Below, piece after piece: positions 5,268 to 5,871 of a stretch of 5,871 nt of DNA. The stretch is from contig DNLO01000036.1 in assembly GCA_003488445.1 (NCBI GenBank), forward strand, positions 5,541-11,411, given 5' to 3'. The notes beneath the pieces are model-generated. The model was not told the DNA's origin. It ran no database searches and saw only the letters and a program-made list of their open reading frames with translations. Origin of the DNA: Lachnospiraceae bacterium. Lineage in GTDB: Bacteria > Bacillota > Clostridia > Lachnospirales > Lachnospiraceae. Position 1 is the first letter of the stretch. Each line of letters begins with the position of its first letter. The translations under genes and the position numbers were made by a program.

Positions 5268-5870
5268 TTATCTGTTTTTCTTAAGAACACTGATGATGCG
5301 GACTATCACCGGCGAGAGCACGATATCTATGATCAGCTCCACGATGAAATTCATACCGATCAGTCCAATGAAAATATATACAAATGAATTGGTGAAACCG
5401 GATGCCTCCCCCCACTGGATCAGCAGGTTCTTAAAGAAGATGAGCATTCCGATACAGAAGAGACCTGTATTGGTCACGGGAGCCACGATGGCTGCCAGCA
5501 CCACTGCAGCCGTAAGGTTCTTTTTGGAGATATATTCAGCCACCAGGCCTGCAAGACAGCCGGCTGCGGTTCCCTTCACCAGGCAGATGAATACGGTAGC
5601 CGCAGGATTCTGTGTGAACATCATCGCACTCCCCGCATCGGCTCCGGATATCACGGCGATCAACACCACTACGGAAAAGACAAGTCCAAGAAAGCCACCT
5701 ACCATCGGTCCGAAAAGAACGGCTCCGATAATGATGGGTACCAGTGATAATGTGGGTGTGAAAGGTCCGAAATGAATTCCGCTTCCTACAGTCTGTAATA
5801 CGATGATGAGCGCTACCAGTACGGCAGTCCCCACCAGGCGCTGAGTCCTGGTATATGATATGTTAGCCAT
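5268..5870 (-). CDS. ECF transporter S component, probably for pantothenate (PanT-like)
   Basis: This 200-residue, very hydrophobic protein has about six membrane segments, roughly at 11-28, 40-54, 56-77, 90-113, 120-148 and 165-192, and a short basic C-terminus (KKNR). Helix 1 carries an AxxxA motif (A16-A20), which in S components contacts the EcfT subunit. S components are membrane substrate-binding subunits that share a common EcfA-EcfA'-EcfT energising module; that module is not in the window and is probably encoded elsewhere. The sequence alone does not reveal the vitamin carried. Being 15 nt upstream of coaX in one operon makes pantothenate the most economical guess. Helix 1 follows a ten-residue hydrophilic N-terminus, as in other family members. 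The ATG is one base from the window edge, so its Shine-Dalgarno site and any upstream in-frame start cannot be checked. Confidence 0.85.
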   Translation of the reverse strand: MANISYTRTQRLVGTAVLVALIIVLQTVGSGIHFGPFTPTLSLVPIIIGAVLFGPMVGGFLGLVFSVVVLIAVISGADAGSAMMFTQNPAATVFICLVKGTAAGCLAGLVAEYISKKNLTAAVVLAAIVAPVTNTGLFCIGMLIFFKNLLIQWGEASGFTNSFVYIFIGLIGMNFIVELIIDIVLSPVIVRIISVLKKNR

Positions 5871-5871
5871 T

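Noticed and set aside
4350..5387. A 345-residue open frame on the + strand across coaX and its flanks
   Set aside because: It lies antisense to coaX and parts of both neighbours, which have clear family motifs and good Shine-Dalgarno sites or operon spacing. Its His/Tyr/Arg-rich translation matches no family I know and looks like a by-product of codon bias.

Overview
The window looks like an ordinary chromosomal segment of an anaerobic Firmicute, most likely a gut-type Clostridia member. The reasons are the gene set (ECF transporter S component, type III pantothenate kinase, XerD-type recombinase, a PF12897-like aminotransferase, a small GH2 enzyme), purine-rich Shine-Dalgarno sites, and frequent ATA (Ile) and AGA/AGG (Arg) codons in coding DNA of moderate GC. 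I cannot name a genus. All calls come from reading the sequence and from memory of the families; no search was run.

Layout, left to right. A glycoside hydrolase family 2 gene on the + strand enters the window already under way and ends at 1437. It is convergent with, and overlaps by 17 bp, a minus-strand class I aminotransferase gene (1421-2707). The aminotransferase's probable intrinsic terminator (1251-1279) lies inside the GH2 coding sequence. Next on the minus strand is xerD (2795-3679). It has its own sigma-A-like promoter and a leader hairpin beginning at the predicted transcript start, and a modest terminator follows it at 2742-2768. A 241-bp intergenic region (3680-3920) separates xerD from a tight minus-strand operon: an ECF S component (5268-5870), coaX (4485-5252) and a Nudix hydrolase (3921-4472), with gaps of 15 and 12 nt. 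That operon appears to end at a terminator (3813-3865) built from three copies of the 11-mer TCACAACATGT.

How the genes may work together: the S component next to coaX suggests uptake of pantothenate followed by its phosphorylation to 4'-phosphopantothenate, the first committed step of CoA synthesis. The Nudix hydrolase is co-transcribed and probably cleaves a nucleoside diphosphate derivative such as ADP-ribose. XerD and the aminotransferase look like separate housekeeping units, and the GH2 enzyme belongs to a carbohydrate-use locus outside the window.

I saw no mobile element, CRISPR array, tRNA, rRNA or obvious novel multi-gene system. The most unusual signals are at the RNA and regulatory level: a terminator embedded antisense in a coding region, the repeated-palindrome terminator, and the hairpin leader of xerD. 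XerD also has an atypical active-site hairpin that lacks the usual Gly-Lys-Gly motif.
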